Assembly (NCBI RefSeq): GCF_001244735.1
Contig: NZ_LN868937.1
Location: forward strand, 1,681,797-1,745,796
From: Bacillus andreraoultii
GTDB lineage: Bacteria > Bacillota > Bacilli > Bacillales > Caldibacillaceae
Length of the DNA: 64,000 nucleotides
Direction: 5' to 3'
In this document: positions 52,557 through 61,085 of the stretch, piece by piece
How positions within the stretch are numbered: position 1 is the stretch's first letter
How the letters are laid out: each line of letters opens with the position of its first letter
Notes under the pieces: model-generated
The model's database searches: none
The model's input: only the letters and a program-made list of their open reading frames with translations
What the model was told of the DNA's origin: nothing
Position numbers and translations under genes: made by a program

Positions 52557-55136
52557 ATGGCTAGCATCAATGATTTTATCAACCAATGGCAAAAGGCCTT
52601 AACAATAGAAGCAAACAATTTAGAATCTAAAGGTGGCATAAAAACTGTTATTACAGAAGGAAAATGTTTAACAACTGATGATACAGGAGCAACATACTGG
52701 TTTTTAGTTCATACAGATTTATTTCTACCAGATGGGACGCCTGTTCGTGTTGAGTATCACAATCAAGTGTACAGTGGTATTGTCCTATCTGTAGAGGGTT
52801 TTGATGTTGTCATAAAAATAAATGACTTTCTCGGTAATGATGTTAAAAAGGCAGAACTTTACAGTGCTCCATGGGAATTGTTAATCGCATTAACGAAGCG
52901 ATTGGACAGTGTGAAAGGTGATTCCGGTAAACAGAAACGTGTTCACCGCTTACTTTCGCCAAATACACCTACGAAACATCCACAAGATAAAATAAAAAAT
53001 GATGTAACAGAATTAATTTTACGTGCAAAATATAACCCAGTTACTTATGTATGGGGACCACCTGGGACGGGTAAGACGTATGCACTTGCAAGGATGGCTG
53101 CATACTTATACAAAAAGGGATTGAAAATCTTAATATTAGCGCATAGTAATGCTGCGGTGGACGTGCTAATGTTGGAAGTTGCTACTTATTTAAAAGGGAA
53201 AGGACAATGGAAGGCAGGGGACGTTCTTCGTTACGGATTTAGTCATGACCTGAAAGTACGCGAACACGAGGGTTTACTTATCGAGAAAATGGTTGAAAAG
53301 TCTCTACCAAATTTAGGTGAGCAGCTGAAGCAATTGGAACAGAGAAGAATGTCGGTTAAACGTAATTACACTGATATTCAAGGAAAAAAACTTGCAAACA
53401 TAGAAAATCAGTTAAGAAAAATTCGCTCAAGCCTTAAACAAGAAGAAGAACGATTTGTCAGCAATGCTAAGGTACTCGGTGTGACATTGTCAAAAGCGGC
53501 AATGGACCCATTCGTGTACGAGCAAACGTATGATATTGTAATTGTCGACGAAGCGAGTATGGCTTACACACCACAAATTGCCTACAGTGCTTCTCTAGGA
53601 AAACATACGATCGTTTGTGGGGATTTCAAGCAGTTACCTCCGATTGCGATGGCAAATCATACATTAGTAGAAAAATGGTTAAAGCGGGATATTTTTGAAG
53701 TGGCAAAAATTGTTCAGTCAGTTTCTCTTGAAGAGGCTCATCCAAATTTATTTATGTTAACGAAGCAAAGGCGGATGCACCCCGATATCTCTCGTTTTAC
53801 AAATCAATTTATCTATCAAAATAAAGTATCTGATCACCCAACTGTTCGAACTAAGAGAGAGCCGGTTGCAGCAAAGCATCCGTTTGTGAATGAAGCAGCC
53901 GTACAAATCGATTTGTCGAATATGGGAGCTTATGCATTAAGGGATGCTTCATCAACTTCACGCTTTAATCTATTCTCAGCATTGATTGCCCTACAATTGA
54001 TCCTCTCGGCAAAAATGGATGGCCTAGAATCTATTGGCTATATTACGCCATACCGGGCACAGTCGCGGCTGGTGAATACATTCATTCGCGAATTTTTTCC
54101 GGATAACCGTTTAAGTGTTGGAAGTGAAAAAATCGTTGCAGCAACTGTTCATAAATTTCAAGGTTCAGAACGTGATTTCGTTCTTTTTGATGCGGTTGAT
54201 AGCTATCCTGAGTCCCGAGCAGGGAAGCTGTTGACGGGTGCGGATAGTGAAAAATTAATAAATGTGGCTGTAACTCGAGCACGAGGAAAATTTATTCATG
54301 TCGTTGATAAAAAGTATATGGATTCACGGACATCAAAGAATAACACGATTCAACAGTTAAGTAATCATCTAGAAAGGATTGGTCATTCCTACACCCGTTT
54401 CAATTTACGAGAAATCGTGGAGCGTAATTATCATGCTAACTTACAATGGTTTGTGGATTCGAATATAGAACCTTTGCTAGAAGACATGAAACAAGCTAAG
54501 AAGATTGTTATTTCCGTTCCGTATCCATTGAAAATAAATCGTAAACGATGGGATTTATTGAAAAGCTTAGAAAATAAAATTGATATTGATGTCATTACAT
54601 TGAGACAAGCAGAAATTCCTTTGAGGAGATTTCGGATTGTTCATAAAGACTTAGTCATGCCATTTATTCAAATAAATGATGAACGTTTATGGGTTGGTGC
54701 TCCTTCAATATTTGATACATCACCACAATTGCCATCTGTTACATGCCGACTTGTATCAAAGCAAGTCGTTGAACTTTTTCATAGTTATTTAAATTTAACG
54801 CCTGCAAAAAAAGTACAGGATGTAGTGAAAAAGAATGTGACAAGTTATCGACCTACGTATACATTTAGTCAATATGTTGCCACTTGGGATCAATGTCCAA
54901 GGTGCCATAGTGTTCGGAAGATCGGTACGAAAAAAGATGGGTCATTTAGTCTAAACTGTGATTATTGTGGGATGAAGGCAAGTATTCAAGATTGGTATTT
55001 ACAAAAATACATTGATTATGCAGAGTTAAAATGTAGAAATTGTGAAAGTTCCCTTGAAGTGGAAGGGAGCGGAAACGAACTTCACGTAACTTGTCATCGT
55101 TGTAGGTCGAATGTAGAAGTAGCATTATTAATATAG
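52557..55136 (+). CDS. Large SF1 (UPF1/Dna2-like) helicase with PLD-like remnant and zinc ribbons
   Basis: An 859-residue protein. Residues 1-110 form an N-terminal domain of small beta-barrel type. The superfamily 1B helicase core follows: Walker A GPPGTGKT (167-174), Walker B VDEAS near 327, CGDFKQLPP, TKQRRMHPDISRF, FQGSERDFVLFDAVDS, and VAVTRARGKFI. Residues about 625-745 resemble a phospholipase-D-type domain with a degenerate site (IVHKDLVMPF). The C-terminus has two zinc ribbons (CPRCHS ... CDYCG; CRNCES ... CHRC). It likely unwinds nucleic acid in repair or RNA processing. Relatives occur in defence loci, but no partner genes are here. Confidence 0.8.
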   Translation: MASINDFINQWQKALTIEANNLESKGGIKTVITEGKCLTTDDTGATYWFLVHTDLFLPDGTPVRVEYHNQVYSGIVLSVEGFDVVIKINDFLGNDVKKAELYSAPWELLIALTKRLDSVKGDSGKQKRVHRLLSPNTPTKHPQDKIKNDVTELILRAKYNPVTYVWGPPGTGKTYALARMAAYLYKKGLKILILAHSNAAVDVLMLEVATYLKGKGQWKAGDVLRYGFSHDLKVREHEGLLIEKMVEKSLPNLGEQLKQLEQRRMSVKRNYTDIQGKKLANIENQLRKIRSSLKQEEERFVSNAKVLGVTLSKAAMDPFVYEQTYDIVIVDEASMAYTPQIAYSASLGKHTIVCGDFKQLPPIAMANHTLVEKWLKRDIFEVAKIVQSVSLEEAHPNLFMLTKQRRMHPDISRFTNQFIYQNKVSDHPTVRTKREPVAAKHPFVNEAAVQIDLSNMGAYALRDASSTSRFNLFSALIALQLILSAKMDGLESIGYITPYRAQSRLVNTFIREFFPDNRLSVGSEKIVAATVHKFQGSERDFVLFDAVDSYPESRAGKLLTGADSEKLINVAVTRARGKFIHVVDKKYMDSRTSKNNTIQQLSNHLERIGHSYTRFNLREIVERNYHANLQWFVDSNIEPLLEDMKQAKKIVISVPYPLKINRKRWDLLKSLENKIDIDVITLRQAEIPLRRFRIVHKDLVMPFIQINDERLWVGAPSIFDTSPQLPSVTCRLVSKQVVELFHSYLNLTPAKKVQDVVKKNVTSYRPTYTFSQYVATWDQCPRCHSVRKIGTKKDGSFSLNCDYCGMKASIQDWYLQKYIDYAELKCRNCESSLEVEGSGNELHVTCHRCRSNVEVALLI

Positions 55137-55181
55137 AAAGAAGTTGTTAAGTTTCACGGATTTTTACGGGGAAAAGGGGTT

Positions 55182-55418
55182 AGGTTAGACGTTATGCGAT
55201 TGGCCGCTTTTCCCAGAATTTTAAGGGGAATGGTTTCATAGAGTCACTCTATGAGCCGGTATTCGTGGTTTTTCAGTAAAAATAGGTTCATAGAGTCGTT
55301 CTATGAGCCCGTTTTTGTGTAATTTTAAGGAAAAAGGGTAGATAGAGCCATTCTATAAACCCGTTTTCTTGGGTTTTAATGAGAAATGAGTAGATAGAGC
55401 CATTCTATTATAAGTACG
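55182..55418 (+). repeat. Tandem array of 52-bp units
   Basis: Three exact-length 52-base units start at 55235, 55287 and 55339, with a partial fourth unit at 55391 and a degenerate unit before 55235. Each opens with an ATAGAG...CTCTAT inverted repeat (e.g. CATAGAGTCACTCTATG) and continues with a CCCGTTTT and AAAAAGG segment. It fills the 304-base gap between the convergent helicase and metallo-hydrolase genes. Confidence 0.8.
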
Positions 55419-55440
55419 ATTGTTATCCTCAATGCATTCT

Positions 55441-56361
55441 TTAAAAGTACGTTTCTCCAATCAGTAGAATCTTCAGCTGTTCCTTGGGCAATTGTTGCTT
55501 TTTCCATTCTGTTACTAATCTTTCTAAAGCTTCGGGCCCTGTGTCGTCGGCTAAACGATACGCACCATAATGCATAGGGACAAACTGTTTAGCTTTTAGT
55601 TCTTTAAAAGCTTTCACACTATCTTCAGGCGAAATATGGGAATCAGCCATAAACCATTCCGGCTCGTAAGCACCAATGGGCATAAACACCGTATCAATGG
55701 GAAATCGTGAAGCAATTTCCTGAAAGCCAGGGAAATAGCCCGTATCACCGACAAAATAAAGCGTTTCCTTATTAGCTTGAAAAATCCAGCCTCCCCAATG
55801 AGAGGTATTCATATCTGTCAACGTTCTTCTTGTCCAATGCTGTGCAGGGACAAAGTGAATTTGAATTCCTTTATATTCAACCACTTCCCACCAACTCATC
55901 TCGATCACATTTCGATATCCCTTTTTCAAAAAAAGTGACTTCAAACCGATGGGAACAAAATACCGTGGGTTGCCCTTTAGCTTTTTTAATGTTGGAAAGT
56001 CAAGATGGTCATAATGTCCATGTGATATAACGACAACATCAAACTCAGGTAAATTTTCTAATGGAATTCCTGGTTCTGTTAATCTTTTCTGAAATCCCAT
56101 TCGCTTTGCCCATACCGGATCCGTAAGAATGTTTACCCCATTAAGTTGAAGTAGAAACGTAGAGTGGCCAATCCAAGTATAGGACGTCACGTTTCTATTT
56201 GCTTTTAGTTCGTCAATCCTTTTGTTTGAACATTGCTCAATATTCTTCGTTAAATCTTTTACTTTGCGTCGTCGTTCTTTTTGCCACTTTCGCATATCTT
56301 GAAATGTTTTTTTATTGGATACATGATTTAAATTCGTATACCTTTTCTTTTTCATCATCAT
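55441..56361 (-). CDS. MBL-fold metallo-hydrolase, NAPE-PLD/UlaG-like
   Basis: A 306-residue metallo-beta-lactamase-fold enzyme. Zinc ligands: HGHYDH (H114, H116, D118, H119), a later H in PAQHW, D in GDTGYF, and H in PMHYGAY. WIGHSTFLLQLNGVNILTDPVW is typical of the N-acylphosphatidylethanolamine-phospholipase-D-like and UlaG-like groups. An N-terminal basic segment of about 50 residues precedes the domain. The natural substrate in bacilli is not known. The first of three tandem ATGs is taken, with AAGGATG upstream. Confidence 0.85.
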   Translation of the reverse strand: MMMKKKRYTNLNHVSNKKTFQDMRKWQKERRRKVKDLTKNIEQCSNKRIDELKANRNVTSYTWIGHSTFLLQLNGVNILTDPVWAKRMGFQKRLTEPGIPLENLPEFDVVVISHGHYDHLDFPTLKKLKGNPRYFVPIGLKSLFLKKGYRNVIEMSWWEVVEYKGIQIHFVPAQHWTRRTLTDMNTSHWGGWIFQANKETLYFVGDTGYFPGFQEIASRFPIDTVFMPIGAYEPEWFMADSHISPEDSVKAFKELKAKQFVPMHYGAYRLADDTGPEALERLVTEWKKQQLPKEQLKILLIGETYF

Positions 56362-56589
56362 CTCATCCTTATAGAAAGCCTTATATGATTTAGTTGCAAA
56401 TATGAAAGAATCGCTCTTTTAAATAAACATGTAATTCTCTGGATGTATTTTACCATAAATCGTACTTAAACTAGTCATCAATCCTCTCTCCATCATATTT
56501 TTTGTGAAATAGAAGGAAAATTGCTCAGAAACAGGGAATTATTATTAAAGGTTTTCATTTTAGTAATAATTATGAAAGGCAGATGAAAA

Positions 56590-57138
56590 ATGAAGCACGC
56601 GCTCGTAGTTGGTGGAACAGGAATGTTATCGGAAGTTTCGCTTTGGCTTATTAGTCAAGGATACCATGTTTCAATTATCGCACGAAACGCAGAACGTATG
56701 GATAAATTAGTAAAAAGGGCAGGCACAAAACACCACGTTACCCCTTTACTTGTTGATTATACAGATGGAAAAAAGCTGCAAGAAAAACTAAAGAATACGA
56801 TTAGCAAAAATGGTGAGATTGATCTTGTCGTAGCTTGGATTCATTCATATGCGACCGAGGCACTCTCAATTATTATAGACGAGGTCTCAAATCGAAAGCA
56901 CAGATGGCAATTATTCCATATTTTAAGTAGTCGCTCAAATACAGAAACAATAAGGGAACATATAGCCATTCCTCACTTTTGTACATATTATCAAGTTCAA
57001 TTAGGATTTATTATAGATGATAGCTGTTCACGGTGGTTAACAAATGAGGAAATTTCTAGTGGAGTAATTGAAGCCATTAAGAAGAAAGAGAACGTAGCGA
57101 CAATTGGTCAAGTTGAACTTCGGGAAAAGCGACCATAA
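56590..57138 (+). CDS. Short-chain dehydrogenase-like protein
   Basis: A 182-residue Rossmann-fold protein. VVGGTGMLSEVSLWLISQGY is the nucleotide-binding start (GxxGxxx), and IIARNAERMDKL with the basic pair indicates NADP. The usual catalytic tyrosine-lysine motif YxxxK is not seen and the protein is shorter than classical SDRs (about 250). It may bind NADP without classical activity. AAAGGCAGATG precedes the start. It is a stand-alone gene with the next frame 88 bases downstream. Confidence 0.75.
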   Translation: MKHALVVGGTGMLSEVSLWLISQGYHVSIIARNAERMDKLVKRAGTKHHVTPLLVDYTDGKKLQEKLKNTISKNGEIDLVVAWIHSYATEALSIIIDEVSNRKHRWQLFHILSSRSNTETIREHIAIPHFCTYYQVQLGFIIDDSCSRWLTNEEISSGVIEAIKKKENVATIGQVELREKRP

Positions 57139-57226
57139 TTTTGTAATGAAAGTTATTTTCTTACAGATATAGCTGGATATAATTCCCCCACTCTTAACCA
57201 ACATCATACAAAAATGGAGGATGTAA

Positions 57227-57721
57227 ATGGATAATGATAAGTTGGCAGTGTTTTTTAGCATTGCAAAAGAGCTAAACGAAAATGGAATTATTCCACTTTT
57301 AATGGGTTCGGTCGGTTTAGAACTTGTTACAGGAAAAAGTTGGGATGCACAAGATCTAGATATCCATGTACCGGGTGACGCAAGAGGTTGGGAAGTACAT
57401 CCCGAATTAAATATATACAATTGGAATGTTATCGTAAAAATCATGAACTCTATGGGTTATGAATTAATTGATTTACACGAGCATGAGTTTTCAAAGGACG
57501 AATGGAGCGTTGAATTCGGGATTATTAACACATTACCCGATTTCGCAGGTATACAGTTAAAAGATTTAAACTTACATCAAAAGGGTGATGTAAAATATTA
57601 CTTACTAAGTCCAGAACAATATTTACGTGTTTACGAGGCCTCTTCTAAAGATAGTTACCGTGCAGATCAGAATAATAACAAAGATTCAAAGAAGATAGAT
57701 TACTTAAAAACCATTTTATAA
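57227..57721 (+). CDS. Nucleotidyltransferase-fold-like protein of unknown function
   Basis: A 164-residue protein. IIPLLMGSVGLELVTGKSWDAQDLDIHVPG (about residues 20-49) fits the helix-turn GS and D-x-D pattern of minimal nucleotidyltransferases. A short C-terminal segment near YLLSPEQYLRVYEA follows. Such proteins are sometimes named after phosphoribosylanthranilate isomerase in databases, which the sequence does not support. AATGGAGGATG lies upstream of the ATG. Activity and partner unknown; no HEPN-type antitoxin pair is adjacent. Confidence 0.6.
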   Translation: MDNDKLAVFFSIAKELNENGIIPLLMGSVGLELVTGKSWDAQDLDIHVPGDARGWEVHPELNIYNWNVIVKIMNSMGYELIDLHEHEFSKDEWSVEFGIINTLPDFAGIQLKDLNLHQKGDVKYYLLSPEQYLRVYEASSKDSYRADQNNNKDSKKIDYLKTIL

Positions 57722-57786
57722 GGTGTGTAAAAAAGCCGGATATCGGGCCAGTAAGAATCTCTTTTTATCTAATTTCAACTAAAGGA

Positions 57787-57822
57787 AAGGGTGCTTAAGG
57801 CGCCTCGTAACTATGCACCCTT
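57787..57822. terminator. Hairpin between convergent genes
   Basis: AAGGGTGC and GCACCCTT flank 20 bases. T-rich sequence follows on the minus strand (TTCCTTT). Confidence 0.55.
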
Positions 57823-57840
57823 AATAGAGAAGTTTGCATG

Positions 57841-58836
57841 TTAATTATTATTGGATGAAGTTGCAGCGGTTACGACAGCCATTGATGCAATCATCGCCGC
57901 CTGTTGTGCTTGCATAATAATTTCAAGCGTAGTCATTAATCCTGTTGTCGGAACGGTTGGATCTTTTGTCAGTTCACATATAAATAATTGAGCTGCAAGC
58001 ATAAAGTTGATATCTTTTTGCCACTTAAAATCTTTTTCAGCATTTAGTCGTTCCGTGACAGTAATTAAATGTTGTAAATCGAATTGTTTCTGATCACATA
58101 ATGCAAGCATACCGATTATTGGATAGTTCACTGGTTTCGGTTTTTTATTTAGTTGGTGTATTTTATCGAAAATTTCTAAACAGCAATCACTTAATACATT
58201 TTTGTCAGCGGTCGGATCTAAAGAAAGGATATGAGTTAAAAATTGCAAATCATTCCCTTTTTTAAATCCTATTATTTGCAATTGATGGTAAAATCCTTCC
58301 ATACGCTCGATGAGGGAAGAAACATCCTCGTCTCGTGTTGCTAATAACAGTGCGAGTGGATAATCATTTTCTGATGTTAAAAACATATGCTCTTTCTGCA
58401 TCGCTTTATAAATATGCTGAGCCCGTTCAACGAATAAAATATGTTCTTTCGGGTCTATTTTACTTGTGAAGAGAATGCCAGCTGCAATATACGTAAACAT
58501 GCCTCGCTTAAAGCCACTCTTAGCAAGCACATCATATAAATCGAGGTATGAATGAAATACATCTTCTACTTGATCACAATGAATATCTAGCATAGCTCCA
58601 ATAGAAAATCGTTCTTGGGATCGAAGTGTATTAAAAGCATTCACGTTAGATTTAATGTATTCGCTGACTTGAAGAAACCGTTGTAAATCGAAATCTCGCT
58701 TATTCACTACATACATTGAGGCGATGAGCATAGTCGTTTTATGATCAGTGACCTTCCATTTTAAAGCTTTTTTTAATTCCTTATAGATGGATAGAAATTG
58801 GTCTATTTTTTGTTCTAAATTGTGATTTGTCAACAT
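57841..58836 (-). CDS. DUF4003-family protein
   Basis: A 331-residue, largely helical soluble protein. The repeated pattern of ASMYVV, AAGILFTSK, ALLLATRDED, LTHILSLD and GMLALCD fits the DUF4003 family of bacilli. The family has no known function. The C-terminal alanine/methionine-rich helix (QAQQAAMIASMAVVTAAT) could lie against a membrane. ATG 58836 has AGGA seven bases upstream; the GTG at 58842 is too close to it. Confidence 0.75.
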   Translation of the reverse strand: MLTNHNLEQKIDQFLSIYKELKKALKWKVTDHKTTMLIASMYVVNKRDFDLQRFLQVSEYIKSNVNAFNTLRSQERFSIGAMLDIHCDQVEDVFHSYLDLYDVLAKSGFKRGMFTYIAAGILFTSKIDPKEHILFVERAQHIYKAMQKEHMFLTSENDYPLALLLATRDEDVSSLIERMEGFYHQLQIIGFKKGNDLQFLTHILSLDPTADKNVLSDCCLEIFDKIHQLNKKPKPVNYPIIGMLALCDQKQFDLQHLITVTERLNAEKDFKWQKDINFMLAAQLFICELTKDPTVPTTGLMTTLEIIMQAQQAAMIASMAVVTAATSSNNN

Positions 58837-58960
58837 CAACACATCCTAAAAAAATCATCGATAGTTTATATACGGATATGTTGGGGGATAGTTTCATTTT
58901 ATCACTTGGAGTTTGATTCTTTTTATATGATTTGATCGCCACTTTTCTTAAAATAAAAAT

Positions 58961-59542
58961 ATGCCAAAGATAGTAAATCACGAACACAGAAGAAAGTTAA
59001 TAGGGGAAGCAGTGTGGCGATTTATTTTAAAGGATGGAATGAATGGAGCGACCGTACGAAATATCGCAAAGGAGGCTGGATTGACACTTGGTTCTTTAAG
59101 ACATTACTTTAATTTCCAAGAAGAATTGTTAGTCTTTTCCATGGAGTTCGTTAAGAAACGAGTGACAGAACGAACCTAAAATATTATTTTAAAGGACTTG
59201 CCACCAAAAGAAAAGATCATTCAAATGATATTGGAAATCATGCCGACAAATGAGATAACAAAGGCTGAAATGGCGGTTTGGCTCAAGTTCGTTCTATACT
59301 TTCGTAATAAGCAAGGAATTGATATTGATGATATCATGTTTCTTGGATCAAGAAAAATAATGGACATGCTAGATCAAGGTAACTTCTTAAAGGAAGGTGT
59401 CGATATTGATCTTGAAACGGAACGTCTCTTTGCAATTGTCGATGGACTCGCTATTCATGCAATCCTTCAGCCAGAGCGGATGACGAAAGATCGAGTAGAA
59501 CAAGTATTAGCATTACATTTAAAGTGGATTTGTAATTTTTAA
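58961..59542 (+). pseudogene. TetR-family regulator gene broken by an in-frame TAA
   Basis: The first part (58961-59176) is a full TetR DNA-binding domain (GEAVWRFILKDGMNGATVRNIAKEAG, LGSLRHYF), resembling PksA-type regulators. It stops at TAA 59177, at the position after RVTERT. The same frame continues without gap through the ligand domain to the stop at 59540, with normal coding character (VDIDLETERLFAIVDGLAIHAIL). One base change (for example CAA) would restore a 193-residue protein. No ribosome site precedes ATG 58961. It is divergent from the DUF4003 gene. Confidence 0.75.
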
Positions 59543-59855
59543 CTGAAGAAAAGGACAAATGAAACTTCATGTTTATCTAGTTACTCTAGATAAAATGGTA
59601 TTATTGGATGAAGGAGAAACGGAAATAAAGAAGTTCAAGAAGTTACATATATAGATGAGTTTATAGAGAATAAATGTAAAAACGAATAAGATTGAAAACG
59701 AATATAGAATTAGAAAGAATAAAGGGAAATCGCTTTTATCAAACTATTTGATATTGTTTGTTGAAATAAAGATACAGCAAACGAACATCATTTTTGAGTT
59801 TTACTTGAAGATAAAAGTTAATTGAACTGATTAAGGAAATATAACTAATAACAGA
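59543..59855. other. AT-rich gap without genes
   Basis: No gene supported. Several short open stretches lack ribosome sites. It is followed by a terminator-like hairpin and the intron remnant. Confidence 0.5.
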
Positions 59856-59897
59856 AATAATCCCCCCGTGAATTTATCAAAATCATGGGGTTATTTT
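59856..59897 (+). terminator. Terminator-like hairpin just before the intron remnant
   Basis: AATAATCCCCCCGTG pairs imperfectly with CATGGGGTTATT around AATTTATCAAAAT, ending in TTTT. It looks like the insertion site of the following intron fragment. Confidence 0.6.
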
Positions 59898-60060
59898 GTG
59901 CGCCTGTCATGGGTAATAACTTGATGGTGAAGGTCCACTATAGGCTTGGCAGTGGGAACTGTTAGCAGAAAGCAAGGGTGTTCGTGTTACGCGTGAATCT
60001 GAAGGCAGCTTGATGCTCTCGAACTAACAAACAGAAGCTACATATTATTAGTAAGCAAAA
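59898..60060 (+). mobile_element. 5' remnant of a group II intron (class IIC-like)
   Basis: It starts with the group II boundary GTGCGCC directly after a T-rich terminator hairpin, the typical target of class IIC introns. The following 160 bases carry recognisable domain I text: GGTGAAGGTCCACTATAGGC, GGCAGTGGGAACTG, AGCAAGGGTG, GAATCTGAAGGCAGC and ACTAACAAACAGAAGC. After about 60060 the intron text stops. The reverse transcriptase frame and domains V and VI are absent, so the element is dead. Confidence 0.72.
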
Positions 60061-60090
60061 TGGAACTCATTTTGAAACATTCGGCTAACT

Positions 60091-60156
60091 TTGAGTGGGC
60101 TACTCGGTATCGCTAATACTGTTGTAGAAACAATGAATGTGTCGAAAGGATTTTAA
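60091..60156 (+). pseudogene. Possible 3' end of a lost gene
   Basis: A 21-codon open tail ending at TAA 60154, with the reading LLGIANTVVETMNVSKGF, looks like the C-terminus of a protein whose upstream part is gone. It lies just after the intron fragment. Weak evidence. Confidence 0.25.
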
Positions 60157-60284
60157 AGCATGTTTTATTACAACAAAAATTAAATCAATAAAGATAAATT
60201 TTTATTGATAAACAATAAATTTTATTGATAAACGATAAGCGGTATGTTAAAATCAAATTCGAAAATAAATGTGAGGTGTTTTTT

Positions 60285-60779
60285 ATGAAACGATTAGGCT
60301 CAACGCTCTTTTTACGAATCGCGGTTATTTTAATTGGTGTTCCTATTCTGGCACTTTGTATATTGTTGTTACCTAAAATTGTCATAGAAGCAATTGAACA
60401 AGCTAAAGACGGTGCGATGTTAGGTTTTGTCATACTTTCCATTTTATTAATCATGTACGGTACAGCGATACCGTTTTACTATGCCTTATATCAAGCATTA
60501 AAACTTCTTCGGTACATTGACAATAACGAAGCCTTCTCTCAGCTGTCTGTCGTTTCTTTAAGGAAAATCAGGAACTGTGCCATTGCAATTAGCAGTTTGT
60601 ATGCAGTTGCTCTTCCAATGTTCTTTATCGTAGCACAATGGGATGATGCCCCAGGTCTCGTATTAATTGGATTGGTTATTGTTGGGGCATCGATGGTAGT
60701 CGCTGTTTTTGTCGCTGTTCTTAAAAAACTTCTACAAGAAGCGATTGATATGAAAGCTGAAAATGACTTGACGGTTTGA
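60285..60779 (+). CDS. yoaS: DUF2975 membrane protein (YoaS)
   Basis: A 164-residue protein with four helices (about residues 8-30, 43-66, 95-117 and 123-147), the DUF2975 layout. GTGAGGTG precedes ATG 60285. It is followed by a small Xre regulator after 10 bases and a DUF817 gene, the same order as yoaS-yozG-yoaT in B. subtilis. The membrane protein and the regulator commonly travel as a pair; the function is unknown. Confidence 0.85.
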   Translation: MKRLGSTLFLRIAVILIGVPILALCILLLPKIVIEAIEQAKDGAMLGFVILSILLIMYGTAIPFYYALYQALKLLRYIDNNEAFSQLSVVSLRKIRNCAIAISSLYAVALPMFFIVAQWDDAPGLVLIGLVIVGASMVVAVFVAVLKKLLQEAIDMKAENDLTV

Positions 60780-60789
60780 GGTGAAAAAA

Positions 60790-61005
60790 ATGGCAATTGT
60801 CGTAAATATTGATGTGATGTTAGCGAAGAGAAAAATGAGTGTGACGGAACTTTCAGAAAGGGTGGGTATTACGATGGCGAACCTTTCAATTTTGAAAAAT
60901 GGAAAGGCAAAAGCAATTCGTTTCTCCACTCTAGAGGGAATCTGTGCTGCATTGGATTGTCAACCAGGTGATATTTTAGCTTACAAAAAGGATGAAGGGA
61001 CTTAG
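60790..61005 (+). CDS. yozG: YozG-type Xre-family regulator
   Basis: A 71-residue Cro/C1-type helix-turn-helix protein: MLAKRKMSVTELSERVGITMANLSILKNGKAKAIRF and LEGICAALDCQPGDILAY match the HTH_26/YozG type. It is entirely a DNA-binding domain. ATG 60790 is chosen because GAGGTG lies six bases upstream; the GTG at 60781 overlaps that site. It is the likely regulator of its own operon with yoaS. Confidence 0.87.
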   Translation: MAIVVNIDVMLAKRKMSVTELSERVGITMANLSILKNGKAKAIRFSTLEGICAALDCQPGDILAYKKDEGT

Positions 61006-61085
61006 GCGAGAATAAAGTAAAAAATATAAAGAAGGGAACGGGTAAACCATTGATGTACCAACATTTATAGAGGGAGGGCCTGTTA

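Noticed and set aside
55182..55418. Tandem units considered as a CRISPR array
   Set aside because: Units are contiguous 52-base repeats that diverge along their whole length. There are no constant repeats alternating with unique spacers, and no cas genes are near.
59898..60060. Intact, splicing-competent intron
   Set aside because: Neither the reverse transcriptase frame nor the domain V hairpin is present before the next gene.
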